Positions 37,284 to 50,476 of a DNA stretch of 64,000 nucleotides are shown piece after piece; position 1 is the stretch's first letter; each line of letters opens with the position of its first letter. The notes under the pieces are model-generated. The model searched no databases. It had not been told where the DNA came from and saw only the letters and a program-made list of their open reading frames with translations. The position numbers and the translations under genes were made by a program. Source of the stretch: Combretum micranthum (Eukaryota; Streptophyta; Magnoliopsida; Myrtales; Combretaceae). The stretch lies in the NCBI GenBank assembly GCA_024138025.1, contig JAMXBD010000404.1:930001-994000 (forward strand), read 5' to 3'.

Positions 37284-40200
37284 TGTAAGTTCCCGAATTT
37301 TCGGATCCAAATTAAAGACCTAAACCCTAATCAGAAGTCAAACGGATTCTTAACTCAACCAAAACCCTAGTTTACCGTAACCGCTTAACTTCGGCATTGC
37401 CGTTTTCTCAAAGCCCTAGAAAACAAAGTGGGAAAAGTTAGCTAATACAGTTCGTAATAGCTATAGGTTATATAAAAATATCAGATTGAAGGAATTCGAG
37501 TGTCCTTCGAACCGGATCGGACATAGTTCTTGAAAAACGTGTCCGAAAGCCCGGAATAGGAAAAATATTCTAAATATACCGTTAGACTCGTAAAAATATG
37601 AGAATTTCAAAAATATCAATGTTGTAATTTTACGGTAGCTAAAAATATCAGATATCGCTTTTATACGCGTATTTTCTTGTTACTGGCATTAAATTGTCAT
37701 GTCTACTTTTACATTACACTATTTTCTACTATTCTACACTATTCATCTATCTCTACTTTTTCTTACAACCTACTCTTACAAACCATACACCTATTTCTTA
37801 CACATTTTCATTTCTAATACAACTTCACATCCTTCATTTCTTACTTTTAATTAACAAAATAACAAAAAAAATAAATATTTGGTCTTCCCCATGCTTGAAA
37901 TTGCGCTGGCCCCTTCTTGATGCTCCTCAATTTGTTTTATTTTTCATTTATTTAATTAACACAAATTATCTCCCACATTCTCCTATAAATACCCCCTCAT
38001 ACCTTCACTTCTTCTCTAAAGTTCTTACACCAAAATTTCTCTCAAAATCTCTCAAGAAGTTCTTCTTAGTTTAGCTTCTTTTAGGTAAGAATTCCTTCAA
38101 GATTTCTTTATGTTCATCTACTTAGTATGAGCTTAGTGTGTGTTTTCTAAAACCATGAAGGTTAAGAAAGCAACAATAGGTTCATACTTTGTTTTTGTTT
38201 ATAATCATAATTCCTTTATGTTCATTTATGTTTCTTTATGTTCATAACTATCTAATATATCTATATAGCTATATATATTATTTAGAGCATATAAGCTCAT
38301 AGCCTTGCAATTTATTTACCTTTCATGCAATTTATTTACTTTATTGCAATTTATTTAATTTCAAGTTGATTTTAAGACTAGTCATTCTAGTCTTAGACTT
38401 GTCCTCATCAAGTCAAAACAATTCTTTTTCTTTTCCTTTTTTTTCGGGACTAGTCTTTTCTTAATCCCGGGGTACCTTGATGAAGCTAAGGTCCCAATAC
38501 TTGATTCATTTCTTTATGCCTATTCTTTTAAGTTATTATGTTCTTTACATATTTTCATAGCTTATGATTCATATTCATGCATGAACATAATGGTTTTTCT
38601 CAACAAAATAAATGAAGGAAATGTTTTCTTAAGATAAAATGTTTTTCTCTAGAAGTAAAATATGGAGTTAATGTTTAGAGGAACTTATAAGAGATTTTAC
38701 AAACATACAAAAGATTTATGAAGTAAACAAAAGTTTTACAATAACTTCATCTTTTTCTAAGAAGAACCCCTTTTCATTAAAATTAAATAATCCCAAGAAA
38801 CCAAGGAACTAAAATATTCTTGTGAGAAAATTGTCATAACTTTTACAAAATTGTTGGAATCTAAGTTTAGAAAACAAAACCACTCCTTAGGAATTTAAAG
38901 AAATTAAATTTAGAAAAAGAATATTTATCACAAACAACTCAAGGTCTTTCAAAAGTAAAATAAATATTCCAACAAAATCTCAAGTTCAAAGTCTTTTAAA
39001 ACCTTACTTCCCATAAGTTGAGACAACTTCATTTACTTCATACATTGGTTATGAGTCATTACATATATGTATATACCTTTCAAAAAGCTTACAAAATACT
39101 TGAAATATTTATCTTTTCAAATGAGCTTTGTTTACAAGAAGGAAAACAAGTTTTTGCAAATTCGTGGCAAATCTGGTCGCTATCTTTTCGGAACCCAAAC
39201 GACCTAGTTTTATGAAAATAAGCTTAGAAATGTGTAGATCTTTTCGAGTAGGTAGAAAACGGTATATTATATGCGAAATTCCGAGTTAAAATGAGCAAGT
39301 TACAGCCATTTTAAGTTGGAATTTCCTTCTATACGATTTTTACCGCGATTTTAAGAGAAATTTAGAATCTTCAAGAATAGAAGTTTTATGAAAGACTCAT
39401 TTTGGGTATTTCATCTTGTTTAGGTGACGAGGGACCCGAGATCATCTATCCAGAGGATTATTTCGATTAGACCTACCAATTATGGAGTGAGTTAATTCTT
39501 TTCCTAAGTTACATTTCCTTGTTTGTGCTTGTAATTAGTGGAACTAGAAATTTAGAAAAAGATAAATGAACAAATATTATGAAATAATTGTTGAATGAAA
39601 ATTAAGTATATCGAAAGATGATATGTTAAAGTGTGACTTTTGTATTGATTTGATGAAATTATGGTTGATCACCTTTAACATGAATCCAACTTATATGGTT
39701 AAATGTTAAATTGAAATTCATTCACGCATATCATGCTTGTGAGTCACATTTATTTCACTACTATTCTTTGTGTGGGGAAACAAGGAAGTGGTAATAGTGG
39801 CTAGTAGGAGCTGGTAAGTCTACATGGGCCAGTAGGAGCCAGGAAGTCTATAGGGCAAGCAGGAGCCGGTAAATCTGCAAATATTGATGGTCGTATGAGC
39901 CTGTAACCACCCAACCCTTGTTATGGAGGGCATTAAATCCATGCTACACTAGATTTCCGGTTAATCTTGTGTATTTGGTTGATCATGTGATTGTTGCATT
40001 ACATATGCTTGAATTAAAATGACTTGGTTGTCATATGGAAATGTTATATAGTTAGGAATTATCTCACTAAGCAAGATTTGCTTATACCCTTATAGTTTTC
40101 TATTACAATATGATTATCTATGGTTGGCCCCGAGGAGCCCAGTGTGTCAGGTATGAGCTTACGTTACTAGGAGTTTTGGAGGAAGTTTATGTATTTTTAG

Positions 40201-40541
40201 TTTTGAACATAGACTTCTAGGAAAAATCTCTATAGTAGACGTATGTGATAGATATATTTATTTTGTTATTAGTATAGTTGATTAAAGACTTTAAGGCGGG
40301 GGAATGCCCCTAAGATGATGTACGAACTTATTATGGAATGAAGATCTTATGATTATATATTTAAGTTTAGACTTGCTTTTGCTATCTATTTAAACGTAAT
40401 ACCCCTGTTAGTCTCCTACTATCTTGGAAGCACGCCTTGCATATGATATCGAAGCTCCTGCGTGACTACGGATTGTCATTCATTACCTTAATATTATATG
40501 CGGCGGACTACCACGTTTAGGGTACCCTCTGGGGTGTGATA
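37284..40541 (+). repeat. 3' LTR of element C
   Basis: 3,258 bp, nearly identical to the 5' LTR apart from small indels (for example near 38,005, where a duplicated short phrase is missing) and scattered substitutions. The last bases have drifted to GGGGTGTGATA. TATA box at 37,984-37,991; acidic frame intact at 39,424-39,470. Confidence 0.93.
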
Positions 40542-40546
40542 GCCGG

Positions 40547-42305
40547 CCCCCTCTCTTTCTCTTCCAATTTTTTTTATTTTTCACTTATTTAATTAACACA
40601 ATTTATTTCCCACATTTTCCTATAAATACCCCTTCACACTTTCACTTCTTTCACACTTCTTCATTACTAAAGTTACTCTCTCAAAATTTCTCAAGATTCT
40701 CTTCCGAGAAGCTCTCTTTAGTTCATCTCTTTTAGGTAAACTTTCTTCAGGAAATTCCTATGTTCATCTACTTAGTATGAACTTAGTGTGTATTTTCTAA
40801 AACCATGAAGGTTAAGAAAGCAACAATAGGTTCATACTTTGTTTTTGTTTATAATCTCAACTCCTTTATATTCTTTTATGTTCATTACTATCTAATATAT
40901 ATCTATATAGCTATATATAATATTTAGAGCATATAAACTCATTGTCTTGTAATTTATTTACCTTTCAGGCAATTTATTTACTTCCTTGTTATTTATTTAA
41001 TTTCAAGTTGTTTTTAAGACTAGTCTTTCTAATCTTAGACTTGTCCTCATCAAGTCAAAACATTTTCTTTTTATTTTGGACTAGTCATTTCTTAGTCCCG
41101 GGATACCTTGAATAAGCTAAGGTTCCAATACTTGATTTATTTTCTTAATAGCTTATTCTTTCAAATATTATGTTCCTTTATGTTTTCATAACTTATGACT
41201 CATATTCATGTATGAACATAATGGTTTTGTCTCAACAAAACAAATGAAGAAATATTTTCTAATAAAGATTCTTTCTTAGAAACAAAAACAAGTATTTAAT
41301 GTTTTTCTAAGAACTAAGAAGGCATTTTTTAAAAAAAAAACTTAGAGGAGTTCCTAATAAATTCTTATAAACATACATAAAAAGGATTTTTTTTTAGAAC
41401 AAGGATTTTTTTCAACAACTTCATGTTTTCTTCATATAATAGAAATTCCTTTTCATTAAAATAAGATGATCTCAAGAAATCAAGAAGTCATTTTTCTAAA
41501 TATAGAAGTGTCAAATACTTTCAAAAAGTGTTGGAAGCTAAGTTAGAAAATAAAAATCATTCCTTAGGAAATTAAGAAGATTATGAAAATAAGATTTAGG
41601 AAAAGAAATGAGATACTCATCATAAACAACTTAAAATAATTTTAAAGCAATTACAAGCAATTAAATTTAGAGAAAGAAATACTCATTTCAAATAACTCAA
41701 AATCTTTTCAAATAAAATGGACACTTCAAAAATTCTTAAATTCAAAACCTTTCAAAACTTTACTTTTTCATAAATTGAGACAACTTCATTTACTTCATAC
41801 ATTTGTTATGAGTCATTACATATATGTTTATACCTTTCAAAAAGATTACAAAAATATTTGGAGAATCTATCTCTTCAAGTGAGCTTTTAATAAAAGGAAG
41901 AAATCAAGTTTTTGCAAATACGTAATGAATCTGGTCGCTGCCTTTTTGGGACCCAAACGACTTAGTTTTATGAAAATAAGTTTATAAATGTGTAGATATT
42001 TTCGAGTAGGTAGAAAACGATGTATTATTTGCGAAATTCCGAGTTAAAATGAGCAAGTTATGGCCATTTTAAGTTGCAATTTCCTCTTATACGATTTTAC
42101 CGCGATTTTAAGAAAAGTTTAGAATCTTCAAGAATAGAAGTTTTATGAAAGACTCATTTTGGGTATTTCATCTTGTTTAGGTAACGAAGGACCCGAGATC
42201 GTCTATCCGGAGGACTATTTCGATTAGATCTACCGATATGGAGTGAGTTATTCCTTTTACTAAGTTACATTTCCTTATTTTGTGCTTGTAATTAGTAGCA
42301 CTAGC
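40547..42305 (+). repeat. 3' LTR of element B, part 2
   Basis: Continues part 1 after element C, collinear with about 17,922-19,675 of the 5' LTR. TATA box 40,621-40,628; acidic frame intact at 42,181-42,227. Ends with CTAGC, the target duplication of LTR D. Confidence 0.9.
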
Positions 42306-45300
42306 TGTCACGCCCCAAAGGGTACCCTAAACGCGACAGTCCACCACACGCGATACTTAAACTTAAGTATGACCACCTTAGTCATCCCATTAGTTTATAT
42401 ATCGAGTGTAAGGTATACTTTCACAACTTTTAGGATCACACTTTGATTCGAGTAGTCTTAAGAAAGCATACATAACATTAAGAACAAAAATCACAACAAG
42501 ATAGATAGTTAAACTTTACAAAAGCCAAGGGGGCATACCCCCGCCAAAAAAATAGGAGTCTACATCATTTAGCTCCAATCACATATATCTGAATTTACAT
42601 TAAAGAGATTTTCCTAGAAGTCCACGCCTATACTAGGTCCCGACTTCCTCAAAAGCTCTTTAATCCAATGTAGTAAACCTGCACAAAGTGTCCTCTCGGA
42701 ACATCCAAAAAAATAGGAACGCTGCAACAAAAACTGTTGGGGTATAAGCTAATGCTTAGTGAGATTCATCTTCTTCAAGTAACATGCCCGACCAAGCTAA
42801 AATATCTATACAAGCAAGTTATAATTAAGCAACCATATGAATGCACAAGCATATGAGCAACAAGCATATGACTTTCCGGTAGTCATAAGTGAATGAATTT
42901 GCGTCCTCCATTCGGGGTTTGGGGTAGTTCATAAGTCATGCAACTACAATTCCAAGTTGGTCCATAAGACATGCAACCATAGTCCCAATCTTAAGTGGGG
43001 TGGTCCATAAGACATGCAACCACAATTTTTAATGTTGGATCATAAGTCATGCAACCATAGTTTCATTATTCGAATGGGGTGGTCCATAAGTCATGCGACC
43101 CTAGTCCCCTTTCATTAAAGACCCGCTGTCTCCCGAGTACACCTTTGTCCCACCAAAGACATACTCGATAATGATATAAGACTCACTACGTGATATGCAT
43201 GTACAGTTTATTCATATAATCATGACATATTACTTAGATAATTTAAAAGTGACCATACAATTTTCAGACATTCCAAATCTATACTAGCTCATGCAAGATT
43301 ATTACAACAAAGCTTGCCTCGATATACTTATCGTTCATTCATGCAAGTTTAGATCACCATTCAATCACAATTTTATCTTTTCCTAAGTCTAATGCCACTA
43401 CTACTACAAGCACATCCAAGAGCATAATTAATTGAGAAATGAACTCACTTGTCCATGTAGTGAAAATCCACTAGTCGTAATAGTCCTCGGAAGTGGTAAC
43501 CCGTCCTCCAATTCACCTAGGTACAAAGAATACCCTCAATGAGCATCTCTTATGAAGTTCTATTAAACTTAATAATTTTATTTACTAAGTTCGTCAATTT
43601 CCGTCTAGGTTGAATCCTTAACTTAAAAAGGTCATATCTAACTCATTTTAACTCGGATTTAGCTTATAATATACCGATTTATACCTACTTCGAAAAGAGC
43701 TATCCATTTCTAAAGTTAATTCAAACATTTAAAGTCATTTAAGGGTCGGAAACGTACTGTACAGTAGAGTTACGAAAATTCCAGATTTTGAGCCTTTGTG
43801 AAAAATTTCCATATCTACTCTATTTAACTACTTAGACCAATTTATTTTAGTCCTAAGCTTGCAAGGAGATTCTCAAAACAAAATTAAGAGATTACATACT
43901 CATCTAATCCCAAACATAATGTTCAAAAGAAACTCCTAAGAATCCATTTTCATAAACCGAAATTTACAAGTTGAAACTCATTGTTTGTTTTGAGTAATTA
44001 CTTCGCTAAAACTTACTTAGCTCAATGAAAATAATTTTCCAATATTATATATCATCAAAGCATTCCATTTTCAATATAAAATACTTGTTTTGAGATCAAA
44101 AAGAAGGTTTTCAAAATTGATCTCCCCATAATTACGAATTTCCTCTTTGAAGTTTACAATGAATACAAGAACTAAATTTTGTCTTTTACAAAACACTTGA
44201 TTTAAGCTATACCTTTTAGGAAAACTCATTTAAACTTATGAAAATTCATTCCTTAAGATATCTATACCAAGAGCCCCTCATATTTTTGTCTAAATCTTCA
44301 TTTTAAAGTTAAATGATGGGTTCCAAAAATAGGTCTTGGTCTTGATCCGAATTTTCATAAATTTATTTTGGACATATCTCTTGAGAAAATTCATCAAAAC
44401 TCATGAAAAACAACCCATTACATATTATATCCTAAGAACCCTTCATTTCTTGAATAAAATCCTCATTTTTGAGTTGGAAAACATGTTTTTATTTTGGGTC
44501 TTTGTCTTGATCTGAAAATGAAATTTTTGTTTTTGAAAATAAACTTTGAAAATCAACTTTGATTCTTGTAAGATGAAGCCTTGATGATATACATCCATCA
44601 AACCTTCATTTTCTTAACAAAAGCTTCTATTTTAAGACTTGAAAGAGGGTTTTTAAAATAGGGCATTGACAAGTTACGAATTTTTCTTTTTCATTCCAAC
44701 TTGAATCTAAGATCTACTCAATATATAACCATGAAAGCATAAGAAAAACTTAGTAGTAGGCCTTAAACTTCTAGATCTACACATAAACATAACTAAAGCT
44801 TGATAAAACTCTAGATCTACAAGCTATCACAAAAACAAGAAGATAAACAAGCCTTCCATATAACAAAAATACTAAGAACAAAAGAGATCATCATCTAGAG
44901 GAGTGTTTCACTTCTTGGCATCATCATCCATAGCCTTTTAAGCTTGTGGAATGTCCTTTGATGCATGAAACATCCATGGTATCATCCTAGAACATCTTAT
45001 AAGAGCAAAAAGGGAAAGATTACCTCAAATAATTGCAAGAAATATATGTGGAAGCAAGAAAGAAAAATGGGGACAGCTTGTTTGTGAAGAAGACAAGCCA
45101 AAAAGAAGAGAAAAGAGAGGGAAAAGAGAGAGGAAAAATCTAGGGTTTGTAAAGATGAAAGAGAGAGAGAATAAGATGTTTAAATAGAGATAATTGTGTG
45201 TTAAATAAATTTTAAAAAAAAATGAAACCATCAGCTGCATGGAGGGGGGCTGGCGTGAATTGTATGGTGTGGGGGAGTGTGTGTAGTTTGATTCTAATTT

Positions 45301-46020
45301 GTATTTTTGAAAGTGTAACAAGTTGCATCCATTTCTAACTTAAAATAGACTTTAAAATATCAAATAAATAATTAAAAATAATGAAAAGTGGCTAATTTTA
45401 TGGGGAATGGGCAGCTGCAATTTTGGGAAATGGAAGTGTAAGAAAAAGCAAAAGAAGACATAATAATGTGTAGTAATGATAATGTATGTGTACTTGTGAT
45501 AAAGTGGCTTTTTGAATAAGAAAATATATAAAATAAATTAGGAAAAATATTTTTATTTTAGTGGCAGAATTTTTATGATTTAAATAAAATAATCAATTAA
45601 ATTATTTTTAGAAATTTAATAATTTAGTTACCGATAAGAGTAAAATAAGCTTATATGAGCTATAACTGATATTTTTAGAATCCGAAAAATTCTAATCTTG
45701 ATATTTTTGAAATACTTATAAAAATACGAGTCTAAAAATATTAAAGATATATTTTTAATCTTTCGAGCCCCGGGACACACTTTCCAAAGCTGTATCCAAA
45801 CGGGTTCGAAATAAGCCGAAAATGAACCAATATGATATTTTTAATAAATCAAATATTATTACAGACTATTCTAAACACTTTAATTATTTTTCGACTCCTC
45901 GATTTGCGAACTCGGGTTTTCAGGATTTAGACTGTAGGGTTTTACTCATGATCGGTTGACCTAAGGTCTCCGGTAGACTTTCCAACTTAAGGTTTAGGGC
46001 TTAGAAAACAGGGGTTTACA
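42306..46020 (-). mobile_element. Solo LTR D, nested in B's 3' LTR
   Basis: 3,715 bp between exact duplications CTAGC (42,301-42,305 and 46,021-46,025). On the minus strand it runs TGTAAACCCC to GGGGCGTGACA. No internal region. A minisatellite with units containing GGTCCATAAGNCATGCAACC lies at 42,922-43,110. The conserved U5 block is at about 43,628-43,705; an acceptor-like CCTAG precedes the acidic tail ending EDYYD-stop (43,471-43,516). It is divergent from B/C and closer in its terminus to A and G. Pyrimidine-rich leader on the minus strand near 45,100-45,180 after a TATTTAAA-like box. Confidence 0.88.
42922..43110 (-). repeat. Minisatellite in U5 of LTR D
   Basis: Four to five imperfect units of roughly 40-50 bp, each with CATAAG, CATGC and ACC in the same order. 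Confidence 0.7.
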
Positions 46021-46025
46021 CTAGC

Positions 46026-46982
46026 AATTAAGAAAAAGATAAAATGGATAATTATTGTGTGACTTGGTATTATGAATGATTGAATACAAGTTAAGAATAT
46101 CGGAAGTTGGTTTGATAAATAAATTGTGATTCTTGTTTTGATATGATGAAAATTGTGTTGATCGCCTTTAACTTGAACTAAATATTTATGGTGAAAATTA
46201 TATTGAAATCAATTCATGCATATCATTCACATGAGTCACATTTGTTCATTACTATTCTTCGTGTGGGGAAACGAGGAAATGGTAATGGTGGCTGGTAGGA
46301 GCCGGAAAGTCTACAGGGTAAGCAGGAGCCAGTAAATCTGCGTATATTGATGGTCGTATGGGCTTGTAACCTCCCAACCCTTGTCATGGAGGGCGTTAAA
46401 TCCATGCTACACTTGATTTCCGGTTAATCATGTGTATCTTGCTTATTCATATGATTTGTGCATTTTCATATGTTTTGATTAAAATACTTGTATGAATTAT
46501 GAAAATGTCTTATAGATGGAATTATCTCACTAAGCTAGTTTTGCTTATACCCTTATAGCTTTTCGTTACAATACGATTACCTTTGGTTGGCCCCAAGGAG
46601 CCCTGTTTGCCAGGTACGAGTATAAGCTACTAGGAGTTTTTGGGAGAAGCTTTATATATTTAAGTTTTGAACATAACTTCTAGGAAAATCTCTATAGTAG
46701 GCTTATGTTATAGTTGTTATTATTTTGGAAGACTATTAAAGCGGGGGAATGCCCCTAAGATGATGTAAGGATATTCTTTATGAAAATCTTATGATTATTA
46801 TATAAGTTCTTGCTTGCTTTTATTATCTGCTTAAACATAATACCCCTGTGAGTCTCCTACTATCTTGGAAGCACGCCTTGCATACGATATCGAAGCTCCT
46901 GCATGACTAAGGTTGTCATTCATTAGCTTTAATATTATATGCGGTGGACTGCCACGTTTAGGGTACTCTCTGGAGCGTGACA
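46026..46982 (+). repeat. 3' LTR of element B, part 3
   Basis: Final 957 bp, collinear with about 19,676-20,619 of the 5' LTR, ending GGAGCGTGACA. Followed by TTCGA, the second half of B's target duplication. Confidence 0.9.
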
Positions 46983-47130
46983 TTCGACATTCTATATTAT
47001 TATTATTATTAACAAGAAGTCCAAAGACCGATTCAAAATCAGCATGGGACCCACCTTGTCAAGCGGGTTTCAAGCCAAAAATTGGCCTATAAGATAGGTT
47101 TTCTTAGAATAGGAATTTGGAAGGTATTGT

Positions 47131-47933
47131 TAGGTTTGGGTAAAAAAACCAAGCGTTCATGACAACTGAACTAAAATCGAAAAACCAATACAAAAAAAAG
47201 GGTCCATTGGTCCATCGGTTTCGATTTAGCGTTGGATTTTTTAAATTTTTTTTTTGTTTTGATTTTCGGTTTCAATTTATAGAATTAAAAACCGACGGTT
47301 TCAATTAACCATTCTGTATTTATATATATAATTTATAATATACTTATATTATTATTTTATTAAAAATATAAATAGTTGGATATTATAACCTGTTAAGCAT
47401 ACTTGTATTGAGTTAAATACATCCTCTTTTGGTTTCAGATGGAACCAAATTGATAAAAAATATATATATATGTTAATAATATCCAAATTGACAAAAATAT
47501 TTGTACAAACCAATTGTATAATGAGCTAGGAAGGTGTTGGTGAACTTGTATCTCTTTTTCATAAAGATTTGTTAATTATATTATTTAATGGAAGGAGGGA
47601 GTATATAGTATAGATAAATACGAGATCCTGCCAAGGAAATTTAAGATTAAAATAATTTATAATATACTTATATAATTATTTTTTAAAAATATAAATAGTT
47701 TGATATTGAAGGTTTTAAACCCTAAATTTTATTTCATTCTCCGCAAACGGCATCATTATGTTAAATAGCTAAAAACCAAAAATCGAAGAAATTAACTGGA
47801 AAAAATGATTAGCCATTAAGGTGGTTAACCATTTATAATGGATTGGTTTATGATTAAAATATTAAAAATTATCATTACGATTAGGTTAAAAAAAATAGCG
47901 TTATGGGCCAGTAACCGAACCGTGAACACCCTA
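47131..47933. mobile_element. hAT-like non-autonomous element 2, copy 1
   Basis: 803 bp flanked by exact 8-bp duplications GGTATTGT (47,123-47,130 and 47,934-47,941). Ends TAGGTTTGGGTA and the inverted TAGGGTGTTCAC; CGGTTT/AACCG motifs near both ends. No transposase. Present at the same place in copy 2. Confidence 0.75.
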
Positions 47934-48524
47934 GGTATTGTCATGAATTTCCTCACAAGATTATTTAGAATTGTTAAAATTGTTTTGCAAACCTTCCGCA
48001 TCCAAATCATGTTTATCCATAAACATCGAGTTGGAACATTAATGATTTGATTAAAGCAATAGGTCGTAACAACCGTCAATAATTTTACGGAATCAGGTAA
48101 ACAGAAGTTTCATATTGATATAGATACAATGATTTTCTACATTCTATGATTTAAATCGAGCTAATAATTCATCAAAATCAATTAATTTATATGCTTTTGG
48201 ATATTTCAGATTTTAGATTGGCCTAAGGTGTGGTTTTTAATTGGAAGTTGAGTACTACTGAGTGAATGTGTATCTATAAAATTTCCCCACTTGAGACGCC
48301 AATTAAATGATTATAATGATCATGATAATTCAGTTAAAAGAAATTTTTTATTTTTTATTAAATGAAAAAATTGATTGTTTTTGCATTAATGAACTTAAAA
48401 TAAAACATTGGGCAAATGACAAAAATAAAAATAATAATGAGAAAGCCAAAGGCATCGAGAGGAAATAGGTAACAAGTATACGTCTATTTCTTCATCAAAT
48501 ATGTTTCTGTTTGCATAAACAGAA

Positions 48525-48653
48525 ACATGGTCCCGAGGTTCTATTGTAGCAGGAGGCGCTAAGAAACTTAAGACCCCAGGATTGCCCGGCAGTGTAGGCA
48601 ATTGTCATCGCCATGATTATGGACACGCCAAACATGATCCAAAACTTGCTCAT
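48525..48653 (-). pseudogene. Broken copy of the small cysteine-rich peptide gene
   Basis: Sister of 60,007-60,222. The first start codon has become GTG; the second Met (ATG at 48,653) still opens a signal-peptide-like MSKFWIMFGVSIIMAM. About 61 bp of the middle, holding three of the six cysteine codons, are deleted between short GCA matches, shifting the frame. A 1-nt insertion follows, and a further deletion of roughly 100 bp removes the end including the stop. Clear loss of function in duplication copy 1. Confidence 0.65.
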
Positions 48654-49482
48654 ATTCGTCTCCACGATGCAGATCTCCTGGCTCAGGAATTTTTTTTTTT
48701 TTTGGCAAGATGGTTATTAGTTTATGGTGTCTCATCAGTGCCTTCAGTTTATTGTTATTAATAGAGAAAGATGCTAAGGTAGCTTTTATGAGAAAAGATT
48801 ATCATTGGATCTATTTTCCTTATGTGATCCCAAGTGAATCTGGCTTAATAAGGGATATATTTTTAGGATTTTATGAACCTGAATAGTAAAATATAGGGAT
48901 AGAATTAATATTAATTGAGGTGCACTAATATTGAAACAAGCTGGTTTCGCATACTGAGCACATTTGTTTGAGTAATCCTGGAAAGTTAAAAGGACGGGTA
49001 TAGCACATGATTCATAATAACAAAATTCACCATTGAATCAATTGATAAAAAGAAAATTCTCATCATTGAGGGGTCAGTATCCAATAATAATGTCCATCAG
49101 TACAGATTTATCTATTGACTAACTTACTATAATACTTCAATGTTAATAATCTAGTGGTATTGATATGGGTTTTGTAAGTGGGTGGACTATATGAAACAAA
49201 TTGACAACCTAATAAATTAGTAAATAATAAATCAGAAAACTAAAATATGGAAATTAATCAACAAAAATAAAAAAAGAAGAAACTTATCAAGGAAATAAAT
49301 ATAGAAAATTAAAACGAACATAAAGTAGCTCATGTCGACCTGGTCCGGGTACATCTAATGGCTGGCCTCCTAGTGGCCTCTCCCTATTTAACGACACTCT
49401 AGTCATCCTCCTTATCTTTCAGATGGTTGTGTTGCCGAGCACAATTAAAACGATTGATGTTGGTGTGAGTGCATGAGGATTT

Positions 49483-50149
49483 AGGAGTGTTAACGGATGG
49501 GTTAATCGGTTTATAATCATATTTTTTTAATTTAATCGTAACGATCGATTTTTAATATCTCGATTCATAATCGGTTCATTATAAATAACTGTTTTGTTCA
49601 GTTAATTTTTTTAGTTTTTAGTTTTTAACCATTTAACATAATAGTTTCAATATATCAAATTGATAATTTCAACAAACCTTATTTTTAACTTCTATCATAA
49701 AGTTTTTCTTTAAATTAATTTGAATATATTATAAGAGCTAAAAAAAAGAAAATCAAATTAAGAAAAATAGGAAAAACAAACCTTTAATGTATCATCATCA
49801 ACAAAAATCAAATCAAAACAATTACTGCGTTAACTCCCATCAAATATAGGACAAACATACTTTAATTAAAATCTAAGAAAAATTAACATATGTAAATTAT
49901 ACCTATATATATATATATATTTTAAAAAAATAATTATATGTTTATGTGAATTACATATAATATTTATAAATATTAAAAATGATTAACTATTATTACCCAT
50001 CAGTTTTTTGTGGTTACAAATCGAAATTAAAACTAAAAACCAAAAAATATAAAAACCAAAACTAATGCATCGATTAACTATATTTTTAAAACTAATTTTC
50101 CAATTCGAATTCAATTTTTCGATTTTACCGGTTTTTTTCACACCACGCT
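49483..50149. mobile_element. Insertion specific to duplication copy 1, hAT-like MITE
   Basis: 667 bp absent from the matching place in copy 2 (about 61,066). Flanked by GGATTT (49,477-49,482 and 50,150-50,155). Ends start AGGAGTGTTAACGG and, inverted, AGCGTGGTGTGAAA, a weak inverted pair. AT-rich with CGGTTT-type motifs; no coding capacity. Exact ends and class uncertain. Confidence 0.5.
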
Positions 50150-50476
50150 GGATTTATGTTGATGGTGTGTGCCTGTGTCGATGGTTCGCGCGAGGATTCA
50201 TGTTGGTGTTGCACGCGTGTAACTCTTTCATATTTTCACGCCCCTTTTGTTTCGACTACAAATCTAATATTAATAACTTTAGCCATTTAATTTAGGATCT
50301 CTATTCAAATAAATGACAAAAATTACTCTTGCTTCGTGTATAGCTATAAATGCGATGTCATTTTTAGCCTTAATGAGAAAAAGGATTTGCATATCGTAAT
50401 CGCACTATAGAACATAGGTATAGTAGCTCCATGAAATCATATGCTCTTGATTGCTTTTATCAAGTAATAAAATATC

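Larger units (their letters stand above)
27637..40541 (+). mobile_element. Full-length Tekay/Del-like chromovirus C, nested in B's 3' LTR
   Basis: 12,905 bp with exact target duplication GCCGG (27,632-27,636 and 40,542-40,546). Same organisation as B: 5' LTR, PBS, extra ORF, gag, intron-like segment, pol, polypurine tract, 3' LTR. Its LTRs differ at only scattered positions in the parts I compared, so it is the youngest insertion here. The coding region nevertheless carries well over ten stops and frameshifts. It belongs to the same family as B but its LTR starts TGTAAGTTCCC rather than TGTAAATCCCC. Confidence 0.93.
17305..46982 (+). mobile_element. Full-length Tekay/Del-like chromovirus B, interrupted by C and D
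   Basis: 5' LTR 17,305-20,619; PBS 20,628; extra ORF 20,740-21,840; gag 22,141-23,486; intron-like segment 23,487-23,627; pol 23,628-26,997; polypurine tract; 3' LTR in three pieces (27,029-27,636, 40,547-42,305, 46,026-46,982). Flanks are TTCAA (17,300-17,304) and TTCGA (46,983-46,987), a 5-bp target duplication with one mismatch. Removing C and D gives an element of about 13 kb. Domain order with integrase after RNase H and a C-terminal chromodomain defines a chromovirus. All reading frames are broken. Confidence 0.9.
46983..50476. repeat. Segmental duplication, copy 1, right part
   Basis: Matches 58,441-61,372 at high identity. Differences include two deletions that destroy the small peptide gene, an extra 667-bp insertion at 49,483-50,149, and small indels. 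47,942-48,394 and 48,664-49,482 hold no recognised gene. Homology ends near 50,476. Confidence 0.85.

Noticed and set aside
45025..45321. Hydrophobic minus-strand ORF in LTR D
   Set aside because: Lies over the promoter-leader region of the LTR; Phe/Ser/Leu richness follows from the pyrimidine tract.
47825..48079. Open frame shared by the two duplication copies (also 59,267-59,494)
   Set aside because: Spans the end of a hAT-like element and flanking DNA; conservation is explained by the recent duplication, and there is no domain.
48395..48601. Minus-strand ORF overlapping the broken peptide gene
   Set aside because: Runs out of the peptide's frame because of the deletions; it is a by-product of the frameshift, not a new gene.
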